Below are positions 21,185-30,426 of a stretch of DNA of 50,158 nucleotides, in pieces. Both the position numbers and the translations under genes were made by a program. Positions within the stretch are counted from its first letter, which is position 1. Each line of letters begins with the position of its first letter. Under the pieces are notes generated by a model. That model was given only the letters and a program-made list of their open reading frames with translations, was not told the origin of the DNA and made no database searches. Source of the stretch: Candidatus Atopostipes pullistercoris (GTDB lineage: Bacteria; Bacillota; Bacilli; Lactobacillales; Carnobacteriaceae_A); contig DXAZ01000086.1 of the NCBI GenBank assembly GCA_019116785.1, positions 1 to 50,158 of the forward strand, written 5' to 3'.

Positions 21185-21904
21185 ATGGATACAACACTGG
21201 CTCAGCAAATGCTGGGGGAATTTATTGGAACACTTGTATTGATTTTATTAGGTGATGGTGTAGTTGCAGCAGATGTGTTGAAGAAAACAAAGTCAGAAAA
21301 TACAGGTTGGGTACTTATTACATTCGGTTGGGGGCTTGCTGTAACGATGGCTGTATTCGTATCCGGTTATCTCTCTCCAGCGCACCTTAATCCTGCAGTA
21401 ACTTTAGGAATGGCTATTTCAGGAGACCTTCCTTGGGGGAGTGTTCTTCCTTATGTTCTTGCCCAAATGGCAGGAGCCATAGTAGGAGCTACCTTAGTAT
21501 GGATTCATTACAGACCTCATTTTGATGAGACAGAAGATCAAATGACAAAGTTAGCAGTATTTTCTACAGCACCAGCGATTCGTGATACTTCATCTAACTT
21601 AATCGGAGAAATTATAGGAACGTTTGTTCTCGTTTTTGGTATTTTAGCTTTTGGTCGAGGATCATTTACAGACGGATTAAACCCAATTGTTGTGGGGTTA
21701 TTAATTGTTTCAATCGGGATGTCACTAGGTGGTACAACAGGATATGCGATTAATCCTGCACGTGACCTTGGGCCGCGCATTGCTCATCAAATCTTACCTA
21801 TATCCAATAAAGGAGATTCAGATTGGGGCTATGCATGGATTCCAGTAGTAGGTCCATTGCTTGGTGGAGCCATTGCTGCATTATTATTTGGACTTATTCC
21901 TTAA
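21185..21904 (+). CDS. glpF: Glycerol uptake facilitator (aquaglyceroporin)
   Basis: MIP-family channel for passive glycerol entry. Both half-pore motifs are present: HLNPAVT (NPA at 69-71) and AINPARD (NPA at 190-192). The Asp after the second NPAR is characteristic of glycerol facilitators rather than water-only aquaporins. Six membrane segments fit its 239 residues. The ATG at 21185 has AAGGAG nine bases upstream; an in-frame TTG at 21176 overlaps that site and is rejected. The gene follows glpO by 23 bases and ends at a shared terminator. Confidence 0.96.
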   Translation: MDTTLAQQMLGEFIGTLVLILLGDGVVAADVLKKTKSENTGWVLITFGWGLAVTMAVFVSGYLSPAHLNPAVTLGMAISGDLPWGSVLPYVLAQMAGAIVGATLVWIHYRPHFDETEDQMTKLAVFSTAPAIRDTSSNLIGEIIGTFVLVFGILAFGRGSFTDGLNPIVVGLLIVSIGMSLGGTTGYAINPARDLGPRIAHQILPISNKGDSDWGYAWIPVVGPLLGGAIAALLFGLIP

Positions 21905-21914
21905 AATGAAAAAT

Positions 21915-21955
21915 AAAAAGAACCTCATTTCTTTTGAGGTTCTTTTTATTTTTCA
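21915..21955. terminator. Bidirectional terminator between glpF and dhaM
   Basis: AAAAAGAACCTCA (21915-21927) and its complement TGAGGTTCTTTTT (21935-21947) enclose a seven-base loop, with A/T runs on both sides. It serves two convergent operons. Confidence 0.85.
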
Positions 21956-21968
21956 AGTATTTTTTAAC

Positions 21969-22346
21969 TTATTCTTTTATAACAAGTGGCTTTAATTGTT
22001 CTTCAATGACTTCTAAATCTACATCCGTTTGCAATAAAGAAGCGGCTACATAAGCTCCTTCGATAAAGGCTGTTTCATATAATTTAATTTCTTTATCACT
22101 ATATTCCATAGCCATCTCTAAATTCATTTTAGCGCTCCCTAAATCATAAAAAGCTAGTATTGTTTCTTCTTCGAAAGTATTAAGAACTTGACTTATTTTT
22201 TCGAAATTAGTTCCGATTTCTCCATCATCCGTCCCACCAGCTGTTTTTATAGAGACATCACCAGCTACTTGTTTCAATAATCTTAATAAACCATCTGTAA
22301 TTTCTTCGACATGAGAAACTAATAAAATTCCATACTTATTTGTCAT
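21969..22346 (-). CDS. dhaM: DhaM, PTS phosphoryl donor for dihydroxyacetone kinase
   Basis: A 125-residue EIIA(Man)-like protein that passes phosphate from HPr to the ADP bound in DhaL. The active histidine is His12 in GILLVSHV. The Gly-rich GGTDDGEIGT segment and YDLGSAKMNLEMA fit the DhaM fold. It is the short Gram-positive form, with no fused HPr or EI domains as in E. coli. It overlaps the end of dhaL by 11 bases, so the two are translationally coupled. Confidence 0.93.
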   Translation of the reverse strand: MTNKYGILLVSHVEEITDGLLRLLKQVAGDVSIKTAGGTDDGEIGTNFEKISQVLNTFEEETILAFYDLGSAKMNLEMAMEYSDKEIKLYETAFIEGAYVAASLLQTDVDLEVIEEQLKPLVIKE

Positions 22347-22926
22347 CTAATACCCCCGATTCTAGCAAAGCTTCAAAGAAATAGGCACTAGATTGCGCAC
22401 CAGGATCGATATGTCCAATAGAACGCTCTCCTAAATAAGAAGCTCTACCTTTTGTAGCTTTCATATCTTTTGTACTTTCTAAGCTTTCTTGAATAATTTC
22501 ATCCGTAAAGGAACCAGACTGTATATGATCAATGACTGGAGCCCATTCATCAACCATTGTTTTTTCTCCTACTTCTGCTTTCCCTCTTTTTTGAATGCCA
22601 TTTAAACCGGCTTCTAACAGTTCACCAATGTCTTCTGTTTCTTTCGCTTTCTTGGCCATTTCAATAAAAGCTGATCCATATAAAGGACCAGAAGCGCCAC
22701 CCACTTTACTTACTAAGGTCATTCCGACATCTTGAAATAATTTAGAGAGATTATCATAGGTTGTTTCTTCAGCTTTTTCTTGGATAGCTGCAGCCCCACG
22801 TGTTAAATTACTTCCATGATCGCCATCTCCAATGGCAGTATCTAATTTATTTAGCGTTTCTTTATTTTGAGTAACCTTTTGTCCGAATAATTCAATCCAT
22901 TTGCTTACTTTTTCAATCATAGACAT
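22336..22926 (-). CDS. dhaL: DhaL, ADP-binding subunit of dihydroxyacetone kinase
   Basis: Carries tightly bound ADP that is rephosphorylated by DhaM, then phosphorylates dihydroxyacetone held on DhaK. The Mg/ADP aspartates are in DTAIGDGDHG (residues 29-38), and the C-terminal YLGERSIGHIDPGAQSS motif is intact. The length of 196 residues is typical. Two nearby ATGs (22926 and 22920) share one weak GAGAG ribosome-binding site; the first is used here, but the second is equally possible. Confidence 0.95.
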   Translation of the reverse strand: MSMIEKVSKWIELFGQKVTQNKETLNKLDTAIGDGDHGSNLTRGAAAIQEKAEETTYDNLSKLFQDVGMTLVSKVGGASGPLYGSAFIEMAKKAKETEDIGELLEAGLNGIQKRGKAEVGEKTMVDEWAPVIDHIQSGSFTDEIIQESLESTKDMKATKGRASYLGERSIGHIDPGAQSSAYFFEALLESGVLDDK

Positions 22927-22962
22927 CCCACTCTCTAGAATTTGATTATTAATTGATCATTT

Positions 22963-23961
22963 TTACCATGAAATTGTGTCAACTGGCATATTTAAATAAT
23001 CTAACCATTTTTTATCTTCTAATCGAACTAGTGTTAAAGAAAGACCTTCCATATCAATAGAAGTCATATAATCTCCAACTTTTCTAAAAGATAAATTTAA
23101 TCCTTCATGATTTACTAATAATTCTTTTACATCATTCATAAAAACAAATTGCTCCATCAATGGCGTAGCACCCATTCCATTAACTAAAACAGCATATTCG
23201 TCGCCTTTGTTCCAATTAAAAGCTTTTTTCAATTGTTCAACAAGCTCAGTAGCTAGTTCTTTTGAAGGCTTTAATTTCTCTCTACGATATCCAGGCTCTC
23301 CATGAATACCCACACCATATTCAATTTCGTCATCCTCAATCTCAAAACCAGGACTTCCAACCTCAGGATTGGTGGCTGGACTTAATGCAACTCCAATTGT
23401 TTTTATATTTGGAATTAAACGATCTGCTAATTCTTTGATTTCATCTAGAGACTTTCCTTCTTCAGCAGCAGCTCCCAATATTTTATGCACAAGAACGGTA
23501 CCAGCAACCCCACGTTTACCAGCAGTATAAGTACTATCTTCTACAGCAATGTCATCATCAACAACAATTGTTTCTACTTTAATATCTTCTAAATCAGCTA
23601 AATCTTGAGCCATCTCAAAATTCATTACATCGCCTGTATAATTTTTGATAATTAAAAATACTCCAGCTCCTTCATCACTTGCCTTGATTCCTTCAAAGAC
23701 TTGATCAGGCGTAGGAGAAGTAAAAACTTGTCCAGCGACTGCTGCTGACAGCATACCTTTTCCAACAAAACCTGCATGGGAAGGTTCATGTCCACTCCCA
23801 CCACCACTGACTAAACCTACTTTGCCATTTTTTTCTGCTTTTCTATGGACAACCATGGTGTCAGGAATACGTTCTACTAATGAATCATAAGCGAATACTA
23901 AGCCATTCAACATTTCATCTACGACTTGATCGGGATTATTGATAATTTTTTTCATTGCCAT
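22963..23961 (-). CDS. dhaK: DhaK, dihydroxyacetone-binding subunit
   Basis: Binds dihydroxyacetone covalently through a histidine; DhaL then phosphorylates it to DHAP. The nucleophilic residue corresponds to His220 in GVGIHGEPG. The substrate pocket SGGGSGHEPSHAGFVG (residues 52-67) is intact. The 332 residues match the family. First gene of dhaK-dhaL-dhaM, convergent with the glp genes, with a perfect cre match at its promoter. This arrangement suggests DHA arises from glycerol metabolism or is taken up. No glycerol dehydrogenase gene is found within the window. Confidence 0.97.
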   Translation of the reverse strand: MAMKKIINNPDQVVDEMLNGLVFAYDSLVERIPDTMVVHRKAEKNGKVGLVSGGGSGHEPSHAGFVGKGMLSAAVAGQVFTSPTPDQVFEGIKASDEGAGVFLIIKNYTGDVMNFEMAQDLADLEDIKVETIVVDDDIAVEDSTYTAGKRGVAGTVLVHKILGAAAEEGKSLDEIKELADRLIPNIKTIGVALSPATNPEVGSPGFEIEDDEIEYGVGIHGEPGYRREKLKPSKELATELVEQLKKAFNWNKGDEYAVLVNGMGATPLMEQFVFMNDVKELLVNHEGLNLSFRKVGDYMTSIDMEGLSLTLVRLEDKKWLDYLNMPVDTISW

Positions 23962-24003
23962 GTCACAATCCTTTCGTATTTTTATTGAGATTGATACACT
24001 TTA

Positions 24004-24033
24004 ATTGTAACCGTTATCTAAAAATAAAACAAA
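24004..24033 (-). promoter_or_regulatory. dhaK promoter overlapped by a consensus cre site
   Basis: Minus strand: TTGTTT (24033-24028), an 18-base spacer and TACAAT (24009-24004). The plus-strand sequence TTGTAACCGTTATCT at 24005-24019 matches WTGNAANCGNWNNCW at every fixed position and covers the -10. This predicts CcpA repression. The rest of the 23962-24324 gap holds the rpsF promoter and leader. Confidence 0.6.
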
Positions 24034-24210
24034 CATATACGATAATTTTTACTTAATTTTTTTCTAGTTACTCATAAGAAATAATCTGTATTATTACATT
24101 GTTCAGAAACAATTTTTATAAAACATTTTATTGGTTCATATTCAGATATTTATTCTTTTTAGACAAGAATACTATGGATGGACATATTTTTCTTAAAATC
24201 GTTTAAACAA

Positions 24211-24239
24211 TTGCTTTCTCATAAGGTTTATGGTAATAT
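24211..24239 (+). promoter_or_regulatory. Promoter of rpsF-ssb-rpsR
   Basis: TTGCTT (24211-24216), a 17-base spacer and TAATAT (24234-24239), with an upstream TG forming an extended -10. Confidence 0.65.
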
Positions 24240-24243
24240 TTTC

Positions 24244-24305
24244 CGAGTGAGTAATAATTTAATTAATTACTCCCCTTGCTCTTTTTATTAAAGAGCCGAA
24301 AAGAC
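24244..24305 (+). promoter_or_regulatory. rpsF 5' leader, possible S6:S18 autoregulatory structure
   Basis: A first hairpin pairs AGTAAT with ATTACT. A second pairs GCTCTTT (24278-24284) with AAAGAGC (24290-24296) and is followed directly by a CCG (24296-24298), with CTT/AAG able to close around the bulge. A CCG-containing bulged hairpin is the hallmark of the S6:S18 leader known in many bacteria. The match was made by eye only. Confidence 0.4.
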
Positions 24306-24324
24306 CAAAAGGAGGTGCAATACG

Positions 24325-24636
24325 ATGAGTAAAACAGCCAAACATGAAATTTTGTATATTATTCGTCCTGACTTAGGTGATGATCAGAAAAAAGAATTAG
24401 TAGAACGCTTTGACGCTATTCTTACTGACAACGGAGCAGAAATTACAAAATCAGAATATTGGGATACAAATCGTAAATTTGCATATGAAATTGAAGGATA
24501 TACAGAAGGTGACTACTACGTAGTTAACTTAGATTCAACTTCAACAGATGCAATTAATGAATTTGATCGTTTAGCAAGAATTAACGATAACATTCTACGT
24601 CACATGATTGTTCGTTTAGACCATTTAGAAGACTAA
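24325..24636 (+). CDS. rpsF: Ribosomal protein bS6
   Basis: 30S subunit protein that pairs with S18 on the 16S rRNA platform. The 103-residue product has the S6 core ([11 protein letters not shown] near the start, [20 protein letters not shown] in the middle, ILRHMIVR near the end). AAAGGAGG precedes the ATG. It is first gene of the conserved rpsF-ssb-rpsR operon. Confidence 0.98.
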   Translation: MSKTAKHEILYIIRPDLGDDQKKELVERFDAILTDNGAEITKSEYWDTNRKFAYEIEGYTEGDYYVVNLDSTSTDAINEFDRLARINDNILRHMIVRLDHLED

Positions 24637-24648
24637 TAAGCTAAAAAA

Positions 24649-24664
24649 TGTTCCACGTGGAACA
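24649..24664. other. parS-like chromosome segregation site
   Basis: TGTTCCACGTGGAACA is a perfect 16-bp palindrome and fits the ParB-binding consensus TGTTNCACGTGNAACA. It lies in the 48-base gap between rpsF and ssb, about 15 kb from oriC. The parA/parB genes are not in the window. Confidence 0.8.
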
Positions 24665-24684
24665 TTTATGAGAGGAGCTTTAGA

Positions 24685-25260
24685 TTGATTAACAATACTA
24701 CATTAGTAGGAAGACTTACAAGAGACCCTGAATTGCGTTATACAGGTAGTGGAATAGCTGTTGTGTCTTTTAATTTAGCAGTTGAAAGAAATTACACAAA
24801 TGCTCAAGGAGAAAGAGAAACAGACTTCATTAACTGTGTTGCATGGAGAGGACTTGCCGAAACTTTAGCAAACTTTTCTGTGAAAGGTTCTTTAATTGGT
24901 ATTACAGGATCTATTCAAACAAGAAATTATCAAAATAATGAAGGACGTACAGTTTATATAACTGAAGTTGTTGCAGATAATTTCCAAATGCTTGAACCGA
25001 AATCTGTTACTGATAGCAGACGTAATCAAACAGGTGGTGGTCAACAAGCAAGTAATAGTAACTATGGAAATAATCCAAATAGTTATAACAACAATTACTC
25101 GAACAATAATCAATCGCAACAGTCTAATAATGCATCGAATAAAAACACATCGAATAATAACGACAATCCATTTGCAAATATTGACTTCGGAAATAACGAA
25201 GATCCCTTTGAATCAAATGAAGACGTAACAGATATCTCAGATGATGATTTACCGTTTTGA
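24685..25260 (+). CDS. ssb: Single-stranded DNA-binding protein
   Basis: Coats single-stranded DNA during replication and repair. An OB fold occupies about residues 1-105 ([18 protein letters not shown] at the start). It is followed by a low-complexity Gln/Asn/Ser-rich linker, and the protein ends in the acidic DDDLPF tip that recruits partner proteins. The start is TTG at 24685, with AGAGGAG seven bases upstream. The 191-residue length is a little long because of the Asn-rich linker. A parS-like palindrome lies directly upstream. Confidence 0.97.
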   Translation: MINNTTLVGRLTRDPELRYTGSGIAVVSFNLAVERNYTNAQGERETDFINCVAWRGLAETLANFSVKGSLIGITGSIQTRNYQNNEGRTVYITEVVADNFQMLEPKSVTDSRRNQTGGGQQASNSNYGNNPNSYNNNYSNNNQSQQSNNASNKNTSNNNDNPFANIDFGNNEDPFESNEDVTDISDDDLPF

Positions 25261-25288
25261 TTTACACTTATAAAAGGAGGAAATGAAT

Positions 25289-25522
25289 ATGGCTGGACGT
25301 CGTGGAGGAAGAAGAAGACGTAAAGTAGATTTTTTAGCAGCAAATCACATTGAATATGTCGATTATAAAGACGTTGATTTATTAAGTCGTTTCGTATCTG
25401 ACAGAGGTAGAATTTTACCACGTCGAGTTACTGGAACTTCTGCTAAAAACCAACGAAAAGTTTCTGCTGCAATTAAACGCGCTCGTATTATGGGCTTATT
25501 ACCATTTGTAACAGAAGAATAA
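25289..25522 (+). CDS. rpsR: Ribosomal protein bS18
   Basis: 30S protein that binds as a heterodimer with S6. The 77-residue product begins [15 protein letters not shown] and carries the S18 signature ([26 protein letters not shown] in two adjacent stretches). The ATG at 25289 is preferred over 25283 because AAAGGAGG ends only two bases before the earlier one. It is last gene of the operon, followed by a terminator. Confidence 0.98.
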   Translation: MAGRRGGRRRRKVDFLAANHIEYVDYKDVDLLSRFVSDRGRILPRRVTGTSAKNQRKVSAAIKRARIMGLLPFVTEE

Positions 25523-25549
25523 AAAATAACAAAAAATATTAAACAATAG

Positions 25550-25578
25550 GAGACTAGATTTTTTCTAGTCTCTTTTAT
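25550..25578 (+). terminator. Terminator after rpsR
   Basis: GAGACTAGA (25550-25558), a TTTTT loop and TCTAGTCTC (25564-25572) are followed by TTTTATT. Confidence 0.85.
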
Positions 25579-25580
25579 TA

Positions 25581-26108
25581 TCCTTATGCAAAAAATCAAT
25601 AGTTAATAATTATTTTGAAACTAACAATTTTCAATTAAGTTTTTTATGTGATTCTATGTTTTTATGAATGAAAAAGCATGAGAAAGTTTTTGGTTTTTAT
25701 ATTGAGAGTTACTGATTGTTTATTAGAAATAAGAGGATTGATTATAATTAATAAAATCATTAGTCTTAACAAAATAGTTGCTTCTTAATTTTAAGATGAG
25801 TTAAATTAATAGATGAAATTCTTTTAAAGATTCAAGTGGAACTTTTTAAAGAAATATTTTGTAGGTATTAGATAATATAGTGAAAAATGATAATTAGTTA
25901 TATAAGTAAAAAAATCGATAAATGAATGACGATTAAACTAAAAAATTAAAAAGCACTATAAAGTTTACAAAAATAATAACAATAAAAAATGATAATGTTT
26001 CACGTGGAACATTTTGTGAAGAATAAATACTTATTAGTTAAATTTATTATATCTGGAGAAATGTGGAAATAAGAAGATAAAAGTGCTAAGATTAGTAAAG
26101 AAAATTCA
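25581..26108. other. AT-rich gene-free stretch upstream of gdpP
   Basis: Over 500 bases between the rpsR terminator and gdpP with no reading frame that has a ribosome-binding site. The DNA is extremely AT-rich. The only clear landmark is the parS-like site at 25996-26011. I see no convincing RNA structure or strong promoter. Confidence 0.6.
25996..26011. other. Second parS-like site
   Basis: TGTTTCACGTGGAACA fits the consensus TGTTNCACGTGNAACA, with one position breaking perfect symmetry. It lies 1.35 kb from the first site, on the other side of ssb-rpsR. Confidence 0.8.
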
Positions 26109-26121
26109 AAAAGGAGTTCTT

Positions 26122-28113
26122 ATGAAACCGTTAAAAGATAAGCGATTAGCTTCTTTTTTTAAAATAGATTCATTAAATAAAGTAGTCTCATTAATAATCG
26201 CTATACAAATTTCTATAATCTTTATTTCAGTGGTTTTAAAACTATGGCTAGGTTTACTTGTCCTATTATTATTCATAATAATGGATGTCGTTTTGTGGCG
26301 GCTATCGGAGCGTGCCAGTGAAGACTTGAATTCTTATATATCAAATTTAAGTTATCGAATAAAACGTGGAGAACATGAAGCTATAATTAAACTTCCGATT
26401 GGAATTGTTATCTATAATGATGATTTTGAGATTGAATGGTTAAGTCCTTATTTACAAGCCGGTTCTAAAGATACTGAACCAATTATTGGTAGAAAAATAG
26501 AAGATGTTTTTGATGGCATTTTAGAAGCTATGGAAGAAGAGGCTCCAGAAAACAAAATAATAAAATGGCGTGACAATTATTATCGTATTAGAGTAGAAGA
26601 AGATATCCATGTTATTTATTTGGAGAATGTTTCATATTATATTCATATCCGAGAAGAATTAGAAAAAAATAGATCAGTAATCGGCTGGTTATTTTTAGAT
26701 AATTATGATGAATTAATTAAAGGATTAGATGATCGAGCAATTTCTAATTTTAATAGTTTATTGACGACTTATCTATCTAATTGGGCAAGGCAGCATAATA
26801 TTTATTATAAACGTATAGAAAATGATAAATACTTATTGCTATTAAGACACGATGAACTTGAACGATTAGAAGATGAAAATTTTAATATTGTAAATAACAT
26901 CAGAGATTATACATCTAAAAGAAATTTACCGTTGACAGTTAGTATTGGTGTTTCTTATGGTGAAGCTTCTTTTATCGAATTAGCTGAATTGTCTCAAAAA
27001 GATTTGGATTTGGCTTTAGGCCGAGGAGGAGATCAAGCTATTGTAAGAGAAGTGGGGCAAGAACCTCGCTATTATGGAGGGAATACGAATCCGATGGAAA
27101 AAAGAACGCGTGTTCGCTCTCGTATGATTAGTGAAGCACTCCAAGAACAAATAAAACAAGCACCAACTACTTATGTGATGGGTCATATGTTCCCAGATAT
27201 GGATGCAATTGGATCGTCTTTAGGTATAGCAAGAATTGCTATGATGCTTGGAAAAGATGCAAAGGTAATTATTGACCAAGAAAAAATTGGAAATGATATT
27301 AGTAATTTATTGGATGAAATTAGTAAATATCACGAAACAGCCAAAAATATTATTTCACCAGAGGAAGCATTTGAAGAAATTTCTCAAGAAGACTTAGTTG
27401 TGTTGGTAGATCATCACAAACCATCCATGTCCATAGCCCCTTATTTGAATGAGGAGACAAATAAAGTAGTGATTATTGACCATCACCGACGAGGAGATGA
27501 GTTCCCAGATAAACCAATTTTAGTTTATATCGAACCGTATGCTTCGTCGGCTTCAGAATTAATCACTGAACTATTTGAGTATGTTTCTTCAGATAGCAAC
27601 TCAATAAATCGTATTGAAGCAACAACTATGTTAGGTGGTATAATAGTAGATACGAATAACTTTAGTCTGAGAACTGGTTCTAGAACGTTTGATGCGGCAA
27701 GTTATTTACAATCAGTAGGAGCAAATACAACGACTATTCAACGAATGTTGAAAGAATCTCCAGAGAATTATTTAACAAGAATGGAAATTGTTAAAAATAT
27801 GGAATTTGTCACAAAAGGAATGGCAGTCGCTCATGGAGAAGAAAAGGATTATCATCGTCAAGTTATAGCAGCACAAGCAGCAGATACTATTCTTTCTATG
27901 ACTGATGTGGAAGCTTCTTTTGTTATTATACGTATAGATGAAGAAACAATAGGAGTAAGTGCCAGAAGTTTAGGCAAAGTTAATGTACAGCGAGTGATGG
28001 AGAAAATGGGTGGAGGCGGTCATTTAACAAATGCTGCTACACAAGTTAAAAATTCAACTATATTAGAAGTAAAAGAGCAGTTAAAACAAGCAATTGAAGA
28101 ATTAAATATTTAA
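26122..28113 (+). CDS. gdpP: GdpP, cyclic-di-AMP phosphodiesterase
   Basis: Membrane-bound enzyme that hydrolyses c-di-AMP, affecting osmotic balance and wall stress. The order is two N-terminal membrane segments (within about residues 15-60), a PAS-like domain, a degenerate GGDEF domain near 170-300, then DHH and DHHA1 domains. The DHH motifs are [12 protein letters not shown] at about 354-365 and VDHHKPS at about 430; GGGGH near 630 belongs to DHHA1. The start at 26122 has AAAGGAG upstream; an in-frame ATG at 26083 lacks one. The length of 663 residues is typical. It precedes rplI and dnaB, the conserved order. Confidence 0.96.
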   Translation: MKPLKDKRLASFFKIDSLNKVVSLIIAIQISIIFISVVLKLWLGLLVLLLFIIMDVVLWRLSERASEDLNSYISNLSYRIKRGEHEAIIKLPIGIVIYNDDFEIEWLSPYLQAGSKDTEPIIGRKIEDVFDGILEAMEEEAPENKIIKWRDNYYRIRVEEDIHVIYLENVSYYIHIREELEKNRSVIGWLFLDNYDELIKGLDDRAISNFNSLLTTYLSNWARQHNIYYKRIENDKYLLLLRHDELERLEDENFNIVNNIRDYTSKRNLPLTVSIGVSYGEASFIELAELSQKDLDLALGRGGDQAIVREVGQEPRYYGGNTNPMEKRTRVRSRMISEALQEQIKQAPTTYVMGHMFPDMDAIGSSLGIARIAMMLGKDAKVIIDQEKIGNDISNLLDEISKYHETAKNIISPEEAFEEISQEDLVVLVDHHKPSMSIAPYLNEETNKVVIIDHHRRGDEFPDKPILVYIEPYASSASELITELFEYVSSDSNSINRIEATTMLGGIIVDTNNFSLRTGSRTFDAASYLQSVGANTTTIQRMLKESPENYLTRMEIVKNMEFVTKGMAVAHGEEKDYHRQVIAAQAADTILSMTDVEASFVIIRIDEETIGVSARSLGKVNVQRVMEKMGGGGHLTNAATQVKNSTILEVKEQLKQAIEELNI

Positions 28114-28133
28114 TAAACATTGGAGGAATAGCA

Positions 28134-28589
28134 ATGGAAGTTATTTTATTAAAAGATGTAAAAGGAACTGGAAAAAAAGGAGAAATCCATGAAGTAGCTA
28201 ATGGGTATGCTCAAAATTATTTGATTAAAAATGGATTCGCAAAAGAAGCAACAGCAAGTGCTAAAAGTAAATTAAAAGCTCAAATTAAAGCTAAAAAACG
28301 TGACGAAGCTGAGATGTTAGAAGAAGCTAAAAAACAAAAAGAAATATTGGAAAATAATCCAGTAGAAATTTATGAAAAAGCTTCAGAAGATGGACGTTTA
28401 TTCGGTTCTATTACAACTAAAAAAATTGCAGATGCAATAAAAGAACAGTTAGATATTAGCGTAGATAAAAGAAAAATCACCCAAAAAATTCCAATGCGCT
28501 CTCTTGGTACGCAAAATGTTGAAGTAAAATTGCATAACCAAGTTACAGCAAGTCTAACCGTACGGGCTCTTTCAATAGAGGAAAAATAA
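28134..28589 (+). CDS. rplI: Ribosomal protein bL9
   Basis: 50S protein that binds 23S rRNA and helps frame maintenance. The N-terminal domain shows the family signature [20 protein letters not shown] long basic connecting helix ([20 protein letters not shown]) leads to the C-terminal domain. The length of 151 residues is normal. TTGGAGGA precedes the ATG, 20 bases after gdpP, so co-transcription with gdpP is likely. A terminator follows. Confidence 0.98.
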   Translation: MEVILLKDVKGTGKKGEIHEVANGYAQNYLIKNGFAKEATASAKSKLKAQIKAKKRDEAEMLEEAKKQKEILENNPVEIYEKASEDGRLFGSITTKKIADAIKEQLDISVDKRKITQKIPMRSLGTQNVEVKLHNQVTASLTVRALSIEEK

Positions 28590-28597
28590 ATTATATA

Positions 28598-28640
28598 AGC
28601 TCTTGTTCTTAAAAGAAAACAGGAACAAGAGCTGTTTTTT
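28598..28640 (+). terminator. Terminator after rplI
   Basis: AGCTCTTGTTCTT (28598-28610) pairs with AGGAACAAGAGCT (28621-28633, one G-U), followed by TTTTTT at 28635-28640. Confidence 0.85.
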
Positions 28641-28683
28641 ATCAATTCTACAAGAATTAGATTACTAGGAGAGGATGATATAT

Positions 28684-30057
28684 TTGGCAATGGAGATGAT
28701 GGGAGATCGTATGCCTCCTCAAAATATTGAGGCAGAACAATCTGTATTAGGATCTATATTATTACAACCATCCGCACTAATTTCAGCAATGGAATTCATT
28801 CAAGCAAATGATTTTTATCGTCGATCTCACCAACTTATTTTTCAAGTAATGATTGAACTAAATGATAAAAATGAAGAAATTGATGTCATTACCGTAGCAA
28901 ACTTATTAGAAAGAAGTGGACAATTAGAAGATATAGGAGGTACCCCTTATTTAGCAGAACTATCAAATGTGGTACCTACTGCAGCGAACGTAGAGTATTA
29001 TGCCAAAATTGTTGAAGAGCGTTCGTTATTACGTCGACTTATTCAAGCTTCTACAGATATTATTTCAGATACCTATGAAGAATCAGAAGAAGTCTCTAGT
29101 CTCTTAGATCACGCCGAACAAAAGATTTTAGAAGTTTCGGAACGTAAAAATAGAAGTGGTTTTATAAAAATAAGTGATGTTCTTCGAGATAGTATGGAAG
29201 AAATTGATCAGTTATATAAAAACGATGAAGAAATTACAGGAATTTCTTCGGGCTATCGAGCTTTGGATTTAATGACAGCGGGTTTGCATGAAGATGAATT
29301 GATAATTTTGGCGGCTCGTCCTGGGGTGGGGAAAACCGCTTTTGCATTAAATATAGCTCAAAATATTGGAACCTCAACAGATGAAAATGTGGCTATTTTT
29401 AGTTTAGAGATGGGAGCTACCCAACTTGTTAACCGAATGCTTTGTGCAGAAGGAACGATAAATGCTAATCATTTACGTACAGGGAAATTAACTGAAGAAG
29501 AATTTGAAAAACTATTTGTAGCAATGGGAAGTCTATCTAAGGCAAATATATTTATTGATGATACTCCAGGAATTCGTGTTTCAGAAATTCGAGCTAAATC
29601 TCGACGTCTTATGCAAGAACGTGGTGGGATTGGTTTAATTATTATTGATTATTTACAATTAATTGAAGGTTCAGGGCGTGAATCTAGACAGCAAGAGGTT
29701 TCTGAAATTTCTCGACAATTAAAGAAATTAGCAATGGAGTTAAATGTCCCGGTTATTGCTATCTCACAACTTTCTCGTAGTGTGGAACAAAGACAAGATA
29801 AACGTCCAATTCTAAGTGATTTGCGAGAATCTGGCTCTTTAGAACAAGATGCTGATATCGTGGCTTTCTTGTATAGAGAAGATTATTATCGGACAGAGGA
29901 AGGCGAAGAGGAAGTTGAAGAAGATAATGTCGTTGAAGTATTAGTTGAAAAGAACCGATCAGGAGCACGAGGAACAGTAAAATTATTATTTATTAAAGAA
30001 TATAATAAATTCTCCTCTTTAACATATTATCCAGAAGATGAAATCGCTGGTGTATAA
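28684..30057 (+). CDS. dnaB: Replicative DNA helicase DnaB (DnaC of Bacillus)
   Basis: Hexameric 5'-3' helicase of the replication fork. The N-terminal domain begins MPPQNIEAEQSVLGSILL, and the RecA-like domain has Walker A ARPGVGKTAF and Walker B LIIIDYLQLI. The start is uncertain. AGGAGAGG at 28667-28674 abuts an ATG at 28675, so the in-frame TTG at 28684 fits best; an ATG at 28690 is the alternative. The protein has about 457 residues. A symmetrical terminator separates it from the next convergent genes. Confidence 0.95.
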   Translation: MAMEMMGDRMPPQNIEAEQSVLGSILLQPSALISAMEFIQANDFYRRSHQLIFQVMIELNDKNEEIDVITVANLLERSGQLEDIGGTPYLAELSNVVPTAANVEYYAKIVEERSLLRRLIQASTDIISDTYEESEEVSSLLDHAEQKILEVSERKNRSGFIKISDVLRDSMEEIDQLYKNDEEITGISSGYRALDLMTAGLHEDELIILAARPGVGKTAFALNIAQNIGTSTDENVAIFSLEMGATQLVNRMLCAEGTINANHLRTGKLTEEEFEKLFVAMGSLSKANIFIDDTPGIRVSEIRAKSRRLMQERGGIGLIIIDYLQLIEGSGRESRQQEVSEISRQLKKLAMELNVPVIAISQLSRSVEQRQDKRPILSDLRESGSLEQDADIVAFLYREDYYRTEEGEEEVEEDNVVEVLVEKNRSGARGTVKLLFIKEYNKFSSLTYYPEDEIAGV

Positions 30058-30059
30058 AT

Positions 30060-30105
30060 AAAAAGCTGCCCATCGTGACGAATAAATACACATAGGCAGC
30101 TTTTA
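30060..30105. terminator. Bidirectional terminator after dnaB
   Basis: AAAAGCTGCC (30061-30070) pairs with GGCAGCTTTT (30095-30104) around a 24-base loop, with A and T runs on the two flanks. It serves dnaB and the converging ytxH-like gene. Confidence 0.75.
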
Positions 30106-30117
30106 AAATATTTAAAA

Positions 30118-30405
30118 TTAATGATTTAATTCTTCTTCAATAGAGGAAATCGTTTCACGAAGTTCACGTTGGCGTTCATCTAAATGCGCCAATTCATTTT
30201 CAACTTCTCTTTCAGCTTCAAAGTAAGCTTCTTTAAAATCTTCTTTAAGATTATCTGCACCTGTTTTTACTGAATCTTTAGTTTCATTTGCCTTGTTTTG
30301 TAAATCTTTCCGAAGTTCTTTCCCTGATTTTGGAGCAAATAATAAAGCAATACCAGCAGAAAACAGACTAACTAAAATAAGTAGTGGCCAGTTGTTTTTT
30401 TTCAT
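30118..30405 (-). CDS. YtxH-family small membrane protein
   Basis: One N-terminal membrane helix (WPLLILVSLFSAGIALLFAP) is followed by the YtxH-type GKELRKDL segment and a long charged amphipathic or coiled-coil tail ending ISSIEEELNH. Family members are often linked with general stress in Bacillota, but no biochemical role is established. The ATG at 30405 is used (95 residues); an in-frame TTG at 30417 would give 99, and neither has a strong ribosome-binding site. It follows the DUF948 gene by about 20 bases. This pairing is common, which suggests a joint envelope role. Confidence 0.8.
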   Translation of the reverse strand: MKKNNWPLLILVSLFSAGIALLFAPKSGKELRKDLQNKANETKDSVKTGADNLKEDFKEAYFEAEREVENELAHLDERQRELRETISSIEEELNH

Positions 30406-30426
30406 TTGTTCACGCAACTTTCTATG

